Assembly: GCF_013393905.1 (NCBI RefSeq)
Contig: NZ_CP040272.1
Span: 6,953,501 to 7,017,500 of the forward strand
Direction: 5' to 3'
Source of the DNA: Nostoc sp. C052
Lineage (GTDB): Bacteria > Cyanobacteriota > Cyanobacteriia > Cyanobacteriales > Nostocaceae
DNA: 64,000 bases
The notes beneath the pieces are model-generated. The model was not told the DNA's origin. It worked only from the letters and a program-made list of their open reading frames with translations, and searched no databases. A program made the position numbers and the translations under genes. Positions 17,830-26,056 of the stretch are shown piece by piece (the stretch's first letter is position 1; the number at the start of each line of letters is the position of its first letter).

Positions 17830-19455
17830 ATGGTTTTTAATTGGTTCCGTCGTCAACATAATGATTCCTCTGATACTCCTTCCGAGCAGAAGCAGGAAGA
17901 AACTCCTCCTGTACAAGAACCCCAAACAGAGCCAGTCGAAACTGCACCAGATACAACGGCAGATTTGTTGGCATTTGCTAAAGCTGCCTACAAAAATATT
18001 CAGCAAAAACAACAAGCCGAGGTAGTAGAAACCCCACCTGATTTAGCAGATGCCCCAGTACCATCAGCTCAACCTGAAACCGCAGAAACGCCAATTGCAG
18101 AAGTCACTGAACCAGAAGCAACTGAGGAACCTGCTAGTACAACCGTAGAAGCTGCACAACCAGATGTAATCCAAGCTGCTACTGAGGGAATTACAGAAGA
18201 TTCATCAGTGGCAGCAATTACCGAGCAGCCAGATGTCTCCAGCCCAGAACTCACAGCCAGCAAAGTTGAACCAATACCCACCGAACCAGAGGCAGCACCA
18301 GTCGCCTTATCCTTCTTAGAACGGGCGGCGGCAGAACGGCAAGCCAAACTGGAACAACTAATAGCCACCGCTATTGAAGTCCCAGAACCGGAAGTAGCAC
18401 AGCCAGTAGCTACAACATCAGAGGTGGGAGAGGATATTCTCGGACTGGAATTTGATGATGGGTTTGTCTGGTCGGCGAAAGTCCTGGCAGCTCAAGGTAG
18501 AAGTGCAGAAGACGTTTCTATTGAAGAAATTACCTGGCTGAAAAAGCTCCGGCAAGGGTTAGACAAAACTCGCCGTAGTATTCTCAACCAACTGAAGGCG
18601 ATCGTTGGTCAAGGGCCGCTTAATCAAGCTGCTGTGACGGAAATTGAGGCATTACTCCTGCAAGCTGACGTGGGTGTAGAAGCGACAGACTTTATTATTG
18701 ATGCTCTACAGAAAAAACTTCGAGAAGAAGTTACTGCACCTGAAGAAGCCATCGCTTATCTGAAAAAAATCCTCCGGGATATGCTGGATGCGCCAAGCAA
18801 AACATCCCACAAAAATAGCTTTACCCCAGAAAAAGAAACCTTGAATATTTGGTTAATCACTGGGGTAAATGGTGCCGGTAAAACCACCACCATCGGCAAA
18901 ATTGCCCACCTCGGACAAAAATCTGGTTATAAATGTTTGATTGGGGCAGCAGACACCTTCCGCGCCGCTGCTGTGGAACAGGTGAAGGTTTGGGGTAGTA
19001 GGAGTGGTGTAGAAGTAATTGCCAATCCGGGAAAGAATACAGATCCGGCAGCAGTTGTATTTGATGCGATCGCAGCCGCTCAAGCGCGTCAAACTGAATT
19101 ACTTCTGGTAGATACAGCTGGGCGACTGCAAAACAAGAAAAATTTAATGGACGAACTCGGTAAAATTCGGCGAATTATCGACAAAAAAGCCCCAAATGCC
19201 AAAGTAGAATCTCTTTTGGTTCTAGATGCCACTTTAGGGCAAAATGGACTACGGCAAGCTGAAGTTTTCTCTCAAGCTGCCCAACTCAGTGGCGTTGTCT
19301 TAACTAAGCTCGATGGTACTGCCAAAGGCGGCGTTGCCCTGGCCGTTGTACAACAGCTAGGTTTACCCATTCGCTTTATTGGTGCTGGCGAAGGAATTGA
19401 AGACCTGCGACCCTTTTCGAGCTATGAGTTTGTCGAAGCTCTCTTGAGTGGCTAA
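17830..19455 (+). CDS. ftsY: Signal recognition particle receptor FtsY
   Basis: A 541-residue SRP receptor. The first about 200 residues form a long acidic, Pro/Glu/Ala-rich A region. The NG GTPase follows: the N domain from about 235, then GVNGAGKTTTIGKIA (about 343-357), DTFRAAAVEQ, DTAGRLQNK near 427, and TKLDGTAKGG. FtsY docks the SRP-ribosome complex at the cytoplasmic and thylakoid membranes for membrane protein insertion. The start ATG at 17830 is the first available and the A domain is typical of cyanobacteria. Confidence 0.95.
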   Translation: MVFNWFRRQHNDSSDTPSEQKQEETPPVQEPQTEPVETAPDTTADLLAFAKAAYKNIQQKQQAEVVETPPDLADAPVPSAQPETAETPIAEVTEPEATEEPASTTVEAAQPDVIQAATEGITEDSSVAAITEQPDVSSPELTASKVEPIPTEPEAAPVALSFLERAAAERQAKLEQLIATAIEVPEPEVAQPVATTSEVGEDILGLEFDDGFVWSAKVLAAQGRSAEDVSIEEITWLKKLRQGLDKTRRSILNQLKAIVGQGPLNQAAVTEIEALLLQADVGVEATDFIIDALQKKLREEVTAPEEAIAYLKKILRDMLDAPSKTSHKNSFTPEKETLNIWLITGVNGAGKTTTIGKIAHLGQKSGYKCLIGAADTFRAAAVEQVKVWGSRSGVEVIANPGKNTDPAAVVFDAIAAAQARQTELLLVDTAGRLQNKKNLMDELGKIRRIIDKKAPNAKVESLLVLDATLGQNGLRQAEVFSQAAQLSGVVLTKLDGTAKGGVALAVVQQLGLPIRFIGAGEGIEDLRPFSSYEFVEALLSG

Positions 19456-20211
19456 TTGAAAAATTTAGGGTCAAAAATTTTTCTTGACAAACTGATAAAT
19501 TTAGGGATAACTGATCTGGTATTATCACTTGAACTAACTAGAAATAAAATGCTGGAAACGGCTCAAGTACTAAAACCATAACTTTGTAACATTCAGGAGG
19601 CACTTTCCTCCTGCCTCTTACCTTCTCTCAATAAATGGGTGATTTTTGCTAACAAGCGGTTCCCACTCAAATGCGGTACAAAATTATATCGCAAGGCGTA
19701 GGGGCAATTCATGTAGACGCGTAGTGGTGAAGCAGCGCGAGAGTGCTGTTAGCGCAGCGTTAGCGAGGCACGAGCGTCACCCGAAGGGCTTGCCGCAGGG
19801 TATTGCGCCTACGTGTGTACCTCACGTGAATGAGAACCGCTATATACAAATTGTTGCTTCTGCTTAAGCAGTCACTCTGAAAGCGTTATAAATTATTCTT
19901 TGAATAAAGTATTTTTATGACTTTAGAGATATGCTTTGGAAATTAACTTATGAAAAGCTTTCTGAACGATCGCTGAAACTAGTAATTTTTATGGGTTGAG
20001 TTTGGACTACAAATACATGATTTTAAATGACTAAACATTTTATCAAAAATAGAATAAGCAAATAGAATACTGATGAAATTTGCCTGTTACGTCTTTATAC
20101 TCTTGCTAAAATGACAAGTCTTGTCTAAATATGGTTTAGCAATGGCAAAGCCAAAAGATTTATAAGTAATCTAAAATCCGCCAATATTAAAGTGCAATAA
20201 TACCCGTACCT
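19456..20211. other. Gap between ftsY and the phosphatase gene
   Basis: No gene is supported in this 756-base stretch. It holds a family E inverted-repeat element (19655-19841). The open frame across that element (19646-19867) is repeat sequence and is rejected. The rest is AT-rich and should include the promoter of the downstream phosphatase. Confidence 0.65.
19655..19841. repeat. MITE-like element, family E
   Basis: The left end AGCGGTTCCCACTCAAATG and the complement of the right end, AGCGGTTCTCATTCACGTG, form imperfect terminal inverted repeats around 187 bases. Inside are GTAGGGGCAATTCATGTAG (also found near 58290) and a GCGCAGCGTTAGCGAGGC block. It is non-coding. Confidence 0.65.
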
Positions 20212-21597
20212 GTGTCTCAACTTCCCTCTCAACCCACTGATAACAATAGTAGTGCCGCAACTGATGTCACACCAGTCGTGGCACTTAAAGAACTCGTGGC
20301 AAGGTTGCACCGGGAACAGAACAAAATTCAAGATTTGCTAAGTTCTTTAGGATTTGCCCTGAGAAGTTTCAATAATTTAAATCAGTTTTTGGAACTGATA
20401 CCGCTGATGGCAACAAGGGTGACAGATGCAGATGGTAGTGCCCTGTTTCTCTATAAACCTAATGGTCAAGTTAGGTTAGAGCAGTTACATTGGCAAGATA
20501 GTCGCCAGCGAAAGAATATCCGCAAGGCGCTAGAAATAGCTAGCAGCCAAATCACACTTGTACCCAATGCTGCCCCTTTAGCAAATGCTACGGGAATTTT
20601 GGATGACCAAATGCATCGCTATTTGGGGCCAGATGTGCAAATTTTTGGTACAGCGATTCTGGTGAAGCATACAGAACGGGGATGGCTCTATGTCTTGAGT
20701 CGTGATCCAGAATATAGTTGGACGGAAACTAGGCAAAAGTTAGTTAGGTTAGTGGCAGACCAAACAGCAGTAGCGATCGAAAATGATGAACTAGCTGTAG
20801 AACTGAGAAAAAAAGAACGCCTAGACCAAGAATTAGAAATTGGCGCAGAAATTCAACGGCGACTTTTGCCACGTCAATGTCCTACAATCCCTGGCGCAGT
20901 TCTGGCGGCACGTTGTAAACCTGCCAATCGGGTTGGTGGAGACTACTACGATTTTATTGCTACCAGTAATAATAAGATTCAGCCCAAAATCAAAGCCAGT
21001 AAGGAAAATAGTCGCTGGGGTTTGGTAATTGGAGATGTCATGGGCAAAGGTGTCCCTGCGGGGCTGATTATGACGATGATGCGGGGAATGCTACGGGGAG
21101 AGGTGTTACATGGTAATTCTCCGGCTGGGATTTTGCAAAACTTAAATAGAGTTATGTATGCGGATTTGGAAAATTCCCACCGCTTTGTAACGCTATTTTA
21201 TTCAGAATATAATCCTCATAGCCGAATTTTGTCTTATAGCAATGCGGCACACAATCCTCCTTTGTGGTGGCATGCAGCGACAAAAACTGTCAGCCGTTTA
21301 GATACTTTGGGAATGCTAATCGGTTTGGATGCTAACAGCCAATATGAAGATGCCCAGGTACAGTTAGAGCCTGGGGATACAATTATCTACTATACAGATG
21401 GTTTGACCGATGCTGCTGCCGCTGGTGGCGATCGCTTCGATGAAGATAATTTTGTCTCTAGCTTCAATACCGCTTGCAAGTACTGCAATGGGCCACAGGA
21501 GATTGTGGATTACCTTTTTGACCAAGTTCAGCAATTTATTGGTGATGACAGGCAAAACACTGATGATATGACATTAGTTGTTTTGCAAATTTCATAA
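20212..21597 (+). CDS. GAF domain-containing PP2C/SpoIIE-type serine phosphatase
   Basis: A 461-residue protein starting at GTG. Residues about 45-200 look like a GAF sensor domain. A coiled linker (ELRKKERLDQELEIGAEIQRRLLP) leads to a PPM/SpoIIE phosphatase domain with GGDYYDF, GDVMGKGVPAGLIM, NAAHNPPL and a DDMTLVVL ending, which carry the metal-binding aspartates. Such RsbU-like enzymes dephosphorylate anti-anti-sigma factors in partner-switching circuits. No partner STAS or kinase gene is adjacent, so its target here is unknown. It is preceded by a 756-base gap and followed by a terminator at 22023. Confidence 0.88.
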   Translation: MSQLPSQPTDNNSSAATDVTPVVALKELVARLHREQNKIQDLLSSLGFALRSFNNLNQFLELIPLMATRVTDADGSALFLYKPNGQVRLEQLHWQDSRQRKNIRKALEIASSQITLVPNAAPLANATGILDDQMHRYLGPDVQIFGTAILVKHTERGWLYVLSRDPEYSWTETRQKLVRLVADQTAVAIENDELAVELRKKERLDQELEIGAEIQRRLLPRQCPTIPGAVLAARCKPANRVGGDYYDFIATSNNKIQPKIKASKENSRWGLVIGDVMGKGVPAGLIMTMMRGMLRGEVLHGNSPAGILQNLNRVMYADLENSHRFVTLFYSEYNPHSRILSYSNAAHNPPLWWHAATKTVSRLDTLGMLIGLDANSQYEDAQVQLEPGDTIIYYTDGLTDAAAAGGDRFDEDNFVSSFNTACKYCNGPQEIVDYLFDQVQQFIGDDRQNTDDMTLVVLQIS

Positions 21598-22189
21598 GAG
21601 GAGGCAGGGGAAAAATTATGAATGAAAACTTTCCTTCTCTATGAGAAGCTGCGCCTAAGTTATGGTGACAGGAAATTCACTACAGTGATTCTACTAAATT
21701 TAATTTTTTATTTATTTTTTATTTATTTTTCCGTAGCGATCGCCTAAATAGTCTTACATCAGCCTTTTTTGGTGACTTGTTTGTATTTAGCCTTGAGGAT
21801 GATACATAAAAAATGATCCTTAGAATACTTTTCTACTCAAGTAAAAACTATATATTTTGCACATCTAGCACAGTAGGAAACGTCAAGGGGGAGAGCAGGT
21901 AAAAGGTAAAAGGTACAAGGTAAAAAATAAAAGGTAAATTTACTTCTTCATTTTTGCTTTCTTTCTATCCTTGTGACACAAGCATTTAACCTGCTCCCTC
22001 TTGGCGTTTTAATTTTTCTTTTCTCCGCCGTAGCAAGTTCACAACAGTTACGACGGAGTTTTGCTTTTGTTTGTTTCTTCGGTCTAAACTTGGTTGTTTT
22101 AAACTTTCTTGGTATCAAGATTGTTTAATCTTCATTTAATGATTTGTCAAGATTTTTCTGAAAATATTTTAGATGAAAAATTGCGATAG
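21598..22189. other. Gap between convergent phosphatase and ankyrin genes
   Basis: No gene is seen. The gap contains an A/T-rich ATTTATTTTTT tract near 21705-21730, a long imperfect inverted repeat (21878 to 22009) around AAAAGGTA tandem repeats, and a terminator hairpin at 22023-22058. Confidence 0.6.
22023..22063. terminator. Intrinsic terminator
   Basis: CTCCGCCGTA (22023-22032) pairs with TACGACGGAG (22049-22058) with one mismatch, followed by TTTTGCTTTT. On the + strand this would end transcription from the phosphatase gene. Confidence 0.6.
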
Positions 22190-23473
22190 TTATTCTTGCG
22201 CTCCAGCTTTTTGCAGATTCCGCACCACATTCTTATAACCATTAAATTCTGCAATCATCAAAGCCGTATAACCGCCCCGGTTTTTCAAATTTACATCTGC
22301 CCCAGCTTGCAGTAATAACTGCACAATTTCGTTATAACCTGCTGAGGCAGCCCACATTAATGATGTTGCCCTCGCTGAGTCTTGAAAATTTACATCTGCC
22401 CCCTTTGCTAGCAACAAACCTATAATCTCTGTGTGCTTGCGTTCGGTTGCCTTGATCAAAGCAGTTTTACTATCATCCCCCGGAATGTTGGCATCAGCAC
22501 CGTAGTCTAGCAACACTTTCACTGTTTGGGTGTGTCCCTGTGATACCGCCAACGTTAAAGGTACTTCACCAAGATTTTTCCCATTAATATCTGCCCCAGA
22601 ATACAGCAATGCCTCGACAATTTGGCTATGTCCCTGTAATGCTGCTACAAGCAGTGGTGTATCACCCAGGTGGTTCCTAATTTGGACATCTGCGCCCCTG
22701 TTAAGTAAAACTTTTACGACATCAATGTAGCCTTCCACAACGGCAAGATGTAGGGCAGTTTCACCATCTTGGTCTTGGAGATTAATCTCGGCACCTACGT
22801 CCAGTAAAGCTGATGCGATCGCACTGTGTCCAGCAGCGGCGGCGGCTGATAGGGCAGTTCCACCATCAGGGTTGTTCGCATTCACGTCAGCCCCTACTGC
22901 TAACAATGCTTCCACAATCTTCAGATATCCCAAGTCTGCTGCCAGCATTAAGAGTGTCTCGCCCTCCTCATCTGGGATATTGACATCGACACCAGTTTGG
23001 AGAATTGCTTCTAGAACTTCTATTTTTCCCTGCTTAACAGCGAGTTTCAATGCCGTATCATCATCTTTATCGGCGATATTAACTTGGGCACCAGCAGCTA
23101 ATAAAACTCTCACTACATCGATATGACCTTTGAGGACTGCTGCCATTAAAGCTGTGCTGCCATCTTCATTCGTGGCATTGACATCAGCACCTCTGGATAG
23201 TAAAAGCTGCACAATGTCAAGTTGTTTGGCACTAGCCGCCAACATCAAAGCCGTCAAACCATAGAGTTTTCTGGGCAAGTTGATATTTGCGCCAGCATCC
23301 AGAAGCGATCGCACAATTTCGGTATAACCTAAATTAGCAGCAAACATTAACGCTGTGGTGCCTTGGCGATCGCACGCGTCCACCGCCGCACCAGCAGCCA
23401 GCAGCGCACACAGCCCCTTGATATCACCACTTTTAGCAGCTTTTAGCAGCAAAGTATCGTTGTTTTCAGTCAT
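22190..23473 (-). CDS. Ankyrin-repeat protein
   Basis: A 427-residue protein made almost wholly of about twelve to thirteen 33-residue ankyrin repeats, each following the pattern DxxGxTALMxAAxxGHxxIVxxLLxxGADVN. The ATG at 23473 (MTENNDTLLLKAAKSGD) is preferred because the first repeat begins there. A TTG at 23566 would add a non-repeat tail. There is no signal peptide or enzymatic domain. Ankyrin stacks bind protein partners, and this one is probably cytoplasmic. The partner is not suggested by the neighbours, which are transcribed towards or away from it. Confidence 0.9.
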   Translation of the reverse strand: MTENNDTLLLKAAKSGDIKGLCALLAAGAAVDACDRQGTTALMFAANLGYTEIVRSLLDAGANINLPRKLYGLTALMLAASAKQLDIVQLLLSRGADVNATNEDGSTALMAAVLKGHIDVVRVLLAAGAQVNIADKDDDTALKLAVKQGKIEVLEAILQTGVDVNIPDEEGETLLMLAADLGYLKIVEALLAVGADVNANNPDGGTALSAAAAAGHSAIASALLDVGAEINLQDQDGETALHLAVVEGYIDVVKVLLNRGADVQIRNHLGDTPLLVAALQGHSQIVEALLYSGADINGKNLGEVPLTLAVSQGHTQTVKVLLDYGADANIPGDDSKTALIKATERKHTEIIGLLLAKGADVNFQDSARATSLMWAASAGYNEIVQLLLQAGADVNLKNRGGYTALMIAEFNGYKNVVRNLQKAGAQE

Positions 23474-23748
23474 GAATGAGATCCCACGCTGGGGGTTTTG
23501 TTGTATCCCCTCAAAATTTAGTCTGAGATTGTTTATCCACTTTGGCAAGGGGGTTATGCAATTCAAAATTCAAAATTGCAGTCTTGGCAAGCATTTTATC
23601 TCTTTACTGGATGCAAATTAAAGTAAGTGAGGCTTTACTCTTGTCTTCTGTCCTGATTCCTCAACCTCTTTTAATTTGAGCAACATTAGGCACACAAAAT
23701 AGAGTTATGCTAATTTTTATGAAGATTTAAGAATTAGGCGAGAACACA

Positions 23749-24219
23749 ATGAGTCTAGAACTTTCTGCGTCGGTGAAATATTGGTTGAACTTCTTCCATC
23801 CGGTGCTGATGTGGGCGCTATTAGCATTCTCAATTTATGCCGCCTACTTAGGGCTGCAAGTACAGCGTACCAGAAATGCTCAGGGAGAAGAAAAGAAAGA
23901 ACTGATTAAAGGTAGATATAACGTCAGACACTACCAAATCGGGTCTATACTCCTAGCTTTGATGGTGACAGGTGCGATCGGTGGGATGGCTGTCACTTAC
24001 ATCAATAATGGTAAATTGTTTGTCCAGCCTCACCTGTTAGCAGGACTGGCTATGACAAGTCTAATAGCATTTTCTGCTGCTTTGTCCCCCTATATGCAGA
24101 AAGGGGCAAATTGGGCGCGTGCAACTCACATTTTGATAAATTTCACCCTTTTGGGACTTTTTGCTTGGCAGGCTGTTACTGGTGTGCAAATTGTCCAAAG
24201 AATTCTTACTAAAGCATAG
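23749..24219 (+). CDS. DUF4079 family membrane protein
   Basis: A 156-residue membrane protein with four hydrophobic segments (about 15-35, 62-83, 95-113, 122-145). It begins with the family feature SVKYWLNFFHPVLMWALL and has LKGRYNVRHYQIGS-like sequence in the first cytoplasmic loop. DUF4079 is found in cyanobacteria and plastids, and its fold resembles cytochrome b561-type four-helix proteins. Histidines at the helix ends could bind haem, but this is inference. A terminator follows 47 bases after the stop. Confidence 0.8.
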   Translation: MSLELSASVKYWLNFFHPVLMWALLAFSIYAAYLGLQVQRTRNAQGEEKKELIKGRYNVRHYQIGSILLALMVTGAIGGMAVTYINNGKLFVQPHLLAGLAMTSLIAFSAALSPYMQKGANWARATHILINFTLLGLFAWQAVTGVQIVQRILTKA

Positions 24220-24266
24220 TTAAGTAGTTAGGAATCATGTGAAGCCTAGTAGGTAATGTGGTAATA

Positions 24267-24297
24267 AAAAACTCCATCCCCTTGTGGTGGAGTTTTT
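24267..24297 (+). terminator. Intrinsic terminator after DUF4079 gene
   Basis: AAAAACTCCA pairs with TGGAGTTTTT around an 11-base loop that can add two further C-G pairs. The final TTTTT makes it a standard Rho-independent terminator. Confidence 0.75.
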
Positions 24298-24336
24298 GGT
24301 TATGGAAAATGGGGAAGAATTAACAAAGATATTTAG

Positions 24337-24450
24337 AAATCGATTGCCCAAAAAATTATAGCTGCAAATGCTGATTATGTTTTGAGCCTTAAAGATAATC
24401 ACCCCACACTGCACCAACAAGTAAAGAATAAATTGCAGATAATGCATTAA
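24337..24450 (+). pseudogene. ISAs1-type transposase remnant
   Basis: A short open stretch reads KSIAQKIIAANADYVLSLK and continues DNHPTLHQQVKN before a stop. This matches the conserved catalytic-domain region of ISAs1-family DDE transposases (pattern IAxxIxxxxADYVLxLKxNxxTLxxxV). Stop codons lie on both sides and no other part of the transposase is visible, so it is a decayed relic. It lies between the DUF4079 terminator and ureD. Confidence 0.65.
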
Positions 24451-24490
24451 ATAAATGTAAAGTATCTGAACTTTAATCTTGAATTTATAA

Positions 24491-25330
24491 ATGACCTGCA
24501 ATTCACAAATACCAGAAGGTTGGCATGGCAAACTTAATTTAGTCTATGCCGATCGCCAGGGTAAAACCCAATTAATTTACAATCACCAACAAGCGCCACT
24601 GAAGGTACAACGCCCATTCTATCCAGAAGGGGAAAAAGTTTGTCATAGCGTAATTTTACACACAGCTGGGGGAATGGTGGGAGGCGATCGCTTATCCTCT
24701 AATATCCATCTCCAACCCCAAACCCAAGCTTTAATTACCACGGCGGCTGCAAGCAAAATATACCGCAGCAATGGCTTACAAGCTAGACAAAACATCCAGA
24801 TGCAGGTTGATGCTGGTGCTTGTTTAGAATGGTTGCCGCAAGAGACAATTTTATTTAACGACGCGATTTATCGGCAAGATTTACGGGTAGAATTAGCAAC
24901 CGGGGGCAGTTGGTTAGGCTGGGAAATTACCCGATTTGGTCGTAGTGCTAGAGGAGAAAAATTCTTGCAAGGAGAATGGCGATCGCACACGGAAATATGG
25001 CAGCAAGGTGTTCCCTTATGGATTGATCGCCAATACTTACCCGGTAGCGAAGACATTTTCCACACTCCTCACGGCTTGGCTGGAAAACCAATCGTAGGTA
25101 GTCTAGTTTGGGTTGGTGGCGCAGTTTCAGGAGAAATTGTCGAAAAAATGCGAAATTTATGGGATGGGCAGGGGGAAGCGGGTGTTAGCAGGTTACAACA
25201 TGGATTATTGTGTCGATATCGCGGTGCTTCTACATCTGAGGTGAGAAACTGGTTTATTGATGTTTGGCAATTGCTGCGAGTTTCTTTTTTGAATCGTGGT
25301 AATTGTATACCAAGAGTGTGGCAGCTTTGA
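24491..25330 (+). CDS. ureD: Urease accessory protein UreD
   Basis: A 279-residue UreD/UreH. Recognisable motifs are HTAGGMVGGDRL near residue 52, LITTAAASKIYRS, and LEWLPQETILF. UreD forms a complex with UreF and UreG that delivers nickel to the urease active site. It is the first gene of the urease row here and ureE, ureF and ureG are not in the window. The 42-base gap to ureA is filled with a Nostoc intergenic repeat. Confidence 0.93.
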   Translation: MTCNSQIPEGWHGKLNLVYADRQGKTQLIYNHQQAPLKVQRPFYPEGEKVCHSVILHTAGGMVGGDRLSSNIHLQPQTQALITTAAASKIYRSNGLQARQNIQMQVDAGACLEWLPQETILFNDAIYRQDLRVELATGGSWLGWEITRFGRSARGEKFLQGEWRSHTEIWQQGVPLWIDRQYLPGSEDIFHTPHGLAGKPIVGSLVWVGGAVSGEIVEKMRNLWDGQGEAGVSRLQHGLLCRYRGASTSEVRNWFIDVWQLLRVSFLNRGNCIPRVWQL

Positions 25331-25371
25331 ACGAACCACGAAGGCGCGAAGGACGCGAAGGAAGAGATAAG
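25329..25371. repeat. Intercistronic repeat between ureD and ureA
   Basis: GAACGAACCACGAAGGCGCG and the following GAAGGACGCGAAGGAAGAG are the complement of the CTTCCTTCGCGTCC...GGTTCGTT motif found inside the family A elements (121-264, 58483-58602). It overlaps the ureD stop and its AAGGAAGAG lies at the ribosome-binding position of ureA. Confidence 0.6.
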
Positions 25372-25372
25372 A

Positions 25373-25675
25373 ATGCAACTTACGCCGCAGGAAAAAGATA
25401 AGCTATTAATTTTTACTGCTGCTTTATTAGCAGAAAGACGTAAAGTAAGGGGTTTAAAACTGAATTATCCTGAAGCAGTTGCTTATATTTCTGCTGCCAT
25501 TTTAGAAGGGGCAAGAGATGGGCAAACTGTAGCTGAATTAATGAGTTATGGTACAACTCTATTGACACGGGATGATGTGATGGAAGGGATACCAGAAATG
25601 GTGCATGAAGTGCAGGTAGAAGCAACTTTTCCTGATGGCACAAAGTTAGTGACAGTACATAATCCAATTCGTTAA
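25373..25675 (+). CDS. ureA: Urease subunit gamma UreA
   Basis: A 100-residue gamma subunit of standard length. It begins MQLTPQEKDKLLIFTAALLA and contains LKLNYPEAVAYISAAILEGARDG split by the family's helix, plus VTVHNPI at the C-terminus. With UreB and UreC it forms the (abc)3 urease, which hydrolyses urea to ammonia and carbamate in the cytoplasm. It ends 14 bases before ureB. Confidence 0.96.
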   Translation: MQLTPQEKDKLLIFTAALLAERRKVRGLKLNYPEAVAYISAAILEGARDGQTVAELMSYGTTLLTRDDVMEGIPEMVHEVQVEATFPDGTKLVTVHNPIR

Positions 25676-25689
25676 TTTTTGAATTAATT

Positions 25690-25995
25690 ATGATTCCTGG
25701 AGAAATTATCACACCAGCAGGTGAAATTGAACTAAATGTTGGTCGTCCAACTATAAAATTACAAGTGTCAAATACAGGCGATCGCCCTATACAAGTCGGT
25801 TCCCACTATCACTTTTATGAAGTTAACAACGCCTTAAACTTTGACAGAGAACAAGCGCGAGGAATGCGTCTCGATATCCCCGCTGGAACCGCAGTCCGCT
25901 TTGAACCAGGCGATGAAAAAGAAATAACTCTGGTCTCCCTCGTTGGTACTCGCCAAGTCTACGGCTTCAACGCCAAAATTAACGGAAACCTCTAA
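25690..25995 (+). CDS. ureB: Urease subunit beta UreB
   Basis: A 101-residue beta subunit. It starts MIPGEIITPAGEIELN and has the conserved TGDRPIQVGSHYHFYEVN, then RLDIPAGTAVRFEPGD and a GFNAKINGNL end. It is fully separate from ureA, as usual in bacteria. No strong ribosome-binding site precedes the ATG, so translation may be coupled to ureA. Confidence 0.96.
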   Translation: MIPGEIITPAGEIELNVGRPTIKLQVSNTGDRPIQVGSHYHFYEVNNALNFDREQARGMRLDIPAGTAVRFEPGDEKEITLVSLVGTRQVYGFNAKINGNL

Positions 25996-26040
25996 AAACC
26001 TCCGCGTACCTCTGCGCTTCCCTCCACGTCCCTTTGCGTT
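25996..26040. repeat. Intercistronic repeat between ureB and ureC
   Basis: Directly after the ureB stop lies AACCTCCGCGTACCTCTGCG and then CTTCCCTCCACGTCCCTTTGCGTT, a variant of the CTCCGCGTCC/CTTTGCG repeat of Nostoc intergenic DNA, in the opposite orientation to the one before ureA. The AAAAAAAGGA following it is a plausible ribosome-binding site for ureC. Confidence 0.6.
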
Positions 26041-26056
26041 AAAAAAAGGATTTTAT

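Noticed and set aside
19646..19867. 73-codon open frame after ftsY
   Set aside because: It coincides with the family E repeat and has no family features.
24235..24531. 98-codon minus-strand frame before ureD
   Set aside because: It runs across a terminator and the antisense of a transposase relic, and overlaps the ureD start.
25943..26056. In-frame upstream extension of UreC
   Set aside because: It overlaps ureB and translates the intercistronic repeat. The conserved UreC start is at 26057.
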